Part shown: piece after piece, positions 63,650 to 64,000 of the stretch
Layout of the letters: every line of letters starts with the position of its first letter
Numbering within the stretch: position 1 is the stretch's first letter
DNA from: Cupriavidus sp. WGlv3
GTDB taxonomy: Bacteria > Pseudomonadota > Gammaproteobacteria > Burkholderiales > Burkholderiaceae
Assembly: GCF_023952475.1 (NCBI RefSeq)
Contig: NZ_JALHRX010000002.1
Coordinates: 558,001 to 622,000 of the forward strand
Reading direction: 5' to 3'
DNA: 64,000 nucleotides
Notes under the pieces: generated by a model
The model's input: the letters and a program-made list of their open reading frames with translations, nothing else
The model's database searches: none
What the model was told of the DNA's origin: nothing
Program-made: the position numbers and the translations under genes

Positions 63650-64000
63650 ATGACTCTCGACACTCGCCTTGGAATTCTGATTCGTCTGTACGAAAAACTG
63701 AAAGGCTGGATTTTTCGTGCGCCAAAGCCCTCATATGAGGCTGCGCACCCAACTCTTAATCCCATCGACATCGAACAGTTGACCATCGAACTGCGGCTGC
63801 GGGAGGAAGGCGAACGTCTTGGGCATCAAGGAGTCCCCAACCAAACTTCAACGGTTCTTTCCGGTCCTGAAATGGCCGTAGTGCACCGCGTGGAAAAGCA
63901 GCGTCAGGAGTACATGCAGTGGGGAGCTATCCGACTTTCAAACGTCAACAACGACATTCACTCGTGCAACCTTATCCAGCGCATCAACAGTGCCCTGGCC
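63650..64000 (+). CDS. Start of an unknown protein (cut by window end)
   Basis: ATG 63650 opens a frame that is still open at the last base (117 codons). The start MTLDTRLGILIRLYEKLKGW is amphipathic; a later part, VVHRVEKQRQEYMQWGAIRL, is helical. No known motif is visible. It follows the ribbon-helix-helix gene and could share its transcript. Confidence 0.6.
   Translation, partial: MTLDTRLGILIRLYEKLKGWIFRAPKPSYEAAHPTLNPIDIEQLTIELRLREEGERLGHQGVPNQTSTVLSGPEMAVVHRVEKQRQEYMQWGAIRLSNVNNDIHSCNLIQRINSALA

Larger units (their letters stand above)
33061..64000. mobile_element. Tn7-like transposon, left part, defence cargo
   Basis: The element starts with a Tn7-type end at 33061 and runs past the window edge. 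It carries tnsA, tnsB, tnsC and a tnsD/tniQ gene in the Tn7 order. Base composition falls sharply at the boundary: the host is very GC-rich, the tns genes are close to half AT, and the cargo is uneven, suggesting assembly from several sources. It is inserted between a Fur-boxed operon promoter and whatever lay beyond, not downstream of glmS. No tnsE, CRISPR array or Cascade gene is seen in the window. The far end and target duplication (candidate GTTGT at 33056-33060) cannot be checked here. Confidence 0.85.

Noticed and set aside
62143..64000. Search for the inverted right end of the transposon
   Set aside because: No GACTTTATTGTC-like sequence with terminal ACA was found by reading; the end is probably beyond the window.
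33061..64000. CRISPR-associated Tn7-like element
   Set aside because: No repeat-spacer array, Cas protein or short TniQ is seen; the TniQ-type protein is of full TnsD length.

Overview
The first 33 kb is very GC-rich, densely coded DNA of the kind found in Burkholderiales such as Cupriavidus or Ralstonia. The support is the set of betaproteobacterial gene families seen here: a Bug-type solute-binding protein, LysR and GntR-controlled catabolic clusters, an NCS1 permease with PuuE, and short H-NS-like proteins. No rRNA or tRNA gene was recognised, so the genus is an inference.

Region 1 (1-33,000) is ordinary host chromosome. It holds a zinc alcohol dehydrogenase and a PLD-family lipoprotein; a lysine permease (lysP) and an exported amidohydrolase; a cupin/AraC/intradiol dioxygenase/cupin group; a Fur-controlled TonB receptor; and an allantoin/hydantoin module (permease, racemase, PuuE-type allantoinase, GntR regulator) behind an array of four GTAGA half-sites. 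It then has a three-gene operon of HMG-CoA-lyase-like enzyme, CaiB-type CoA transferase and Bug protein with a divergent LysR; an SDR, a second LysR and a DJ-1/PfpI protein; a penicillin acylase; and a six-gene Fur-boxed operon (PepSY, DUF2271, DUF4198, ApbE, flavoreductase) probably used in envelope electron transfer or iron reduction. REP-like palindromes sit in the gaps.

Region 2 (33,061 to beyond 64,000) is a foreign element with clearly lower and uneven GC. It opens with a Tn7-like end: a 5'-TGT terminus, the 12-mer GACAATAAAGTC and two adjacent TnsB-type repeats. A metallophosphoesterase, tnsA, tnsB, tnsC and a tnsD/tniQ gene follow. The other end is not in the window, so the element is over 30.9 kb. 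Its cargo includes two HAD-fold proteins, a DUF6471 protein, a four-gene block (PLD nuclease with zinc ribbon, unknown 565-residue protein, nuclease-RecQ fusion helicase, coiled-coil protein), an H-NS-like protein, a three-gene operon of unknown function, pseudogene debris (H-NS and Bug fragments), three tandem paralogues, and a complete Hachiman system (hamA and hamB). The window ends in a ribbon-helix-helix gene and an incomplete gene.

The transposition genes move the element. The cargo looks like a defence island: Hachiman is a known anti-phage system, and the four-gene PLD/RecQ block is the best candidate for a previously undescribed one.
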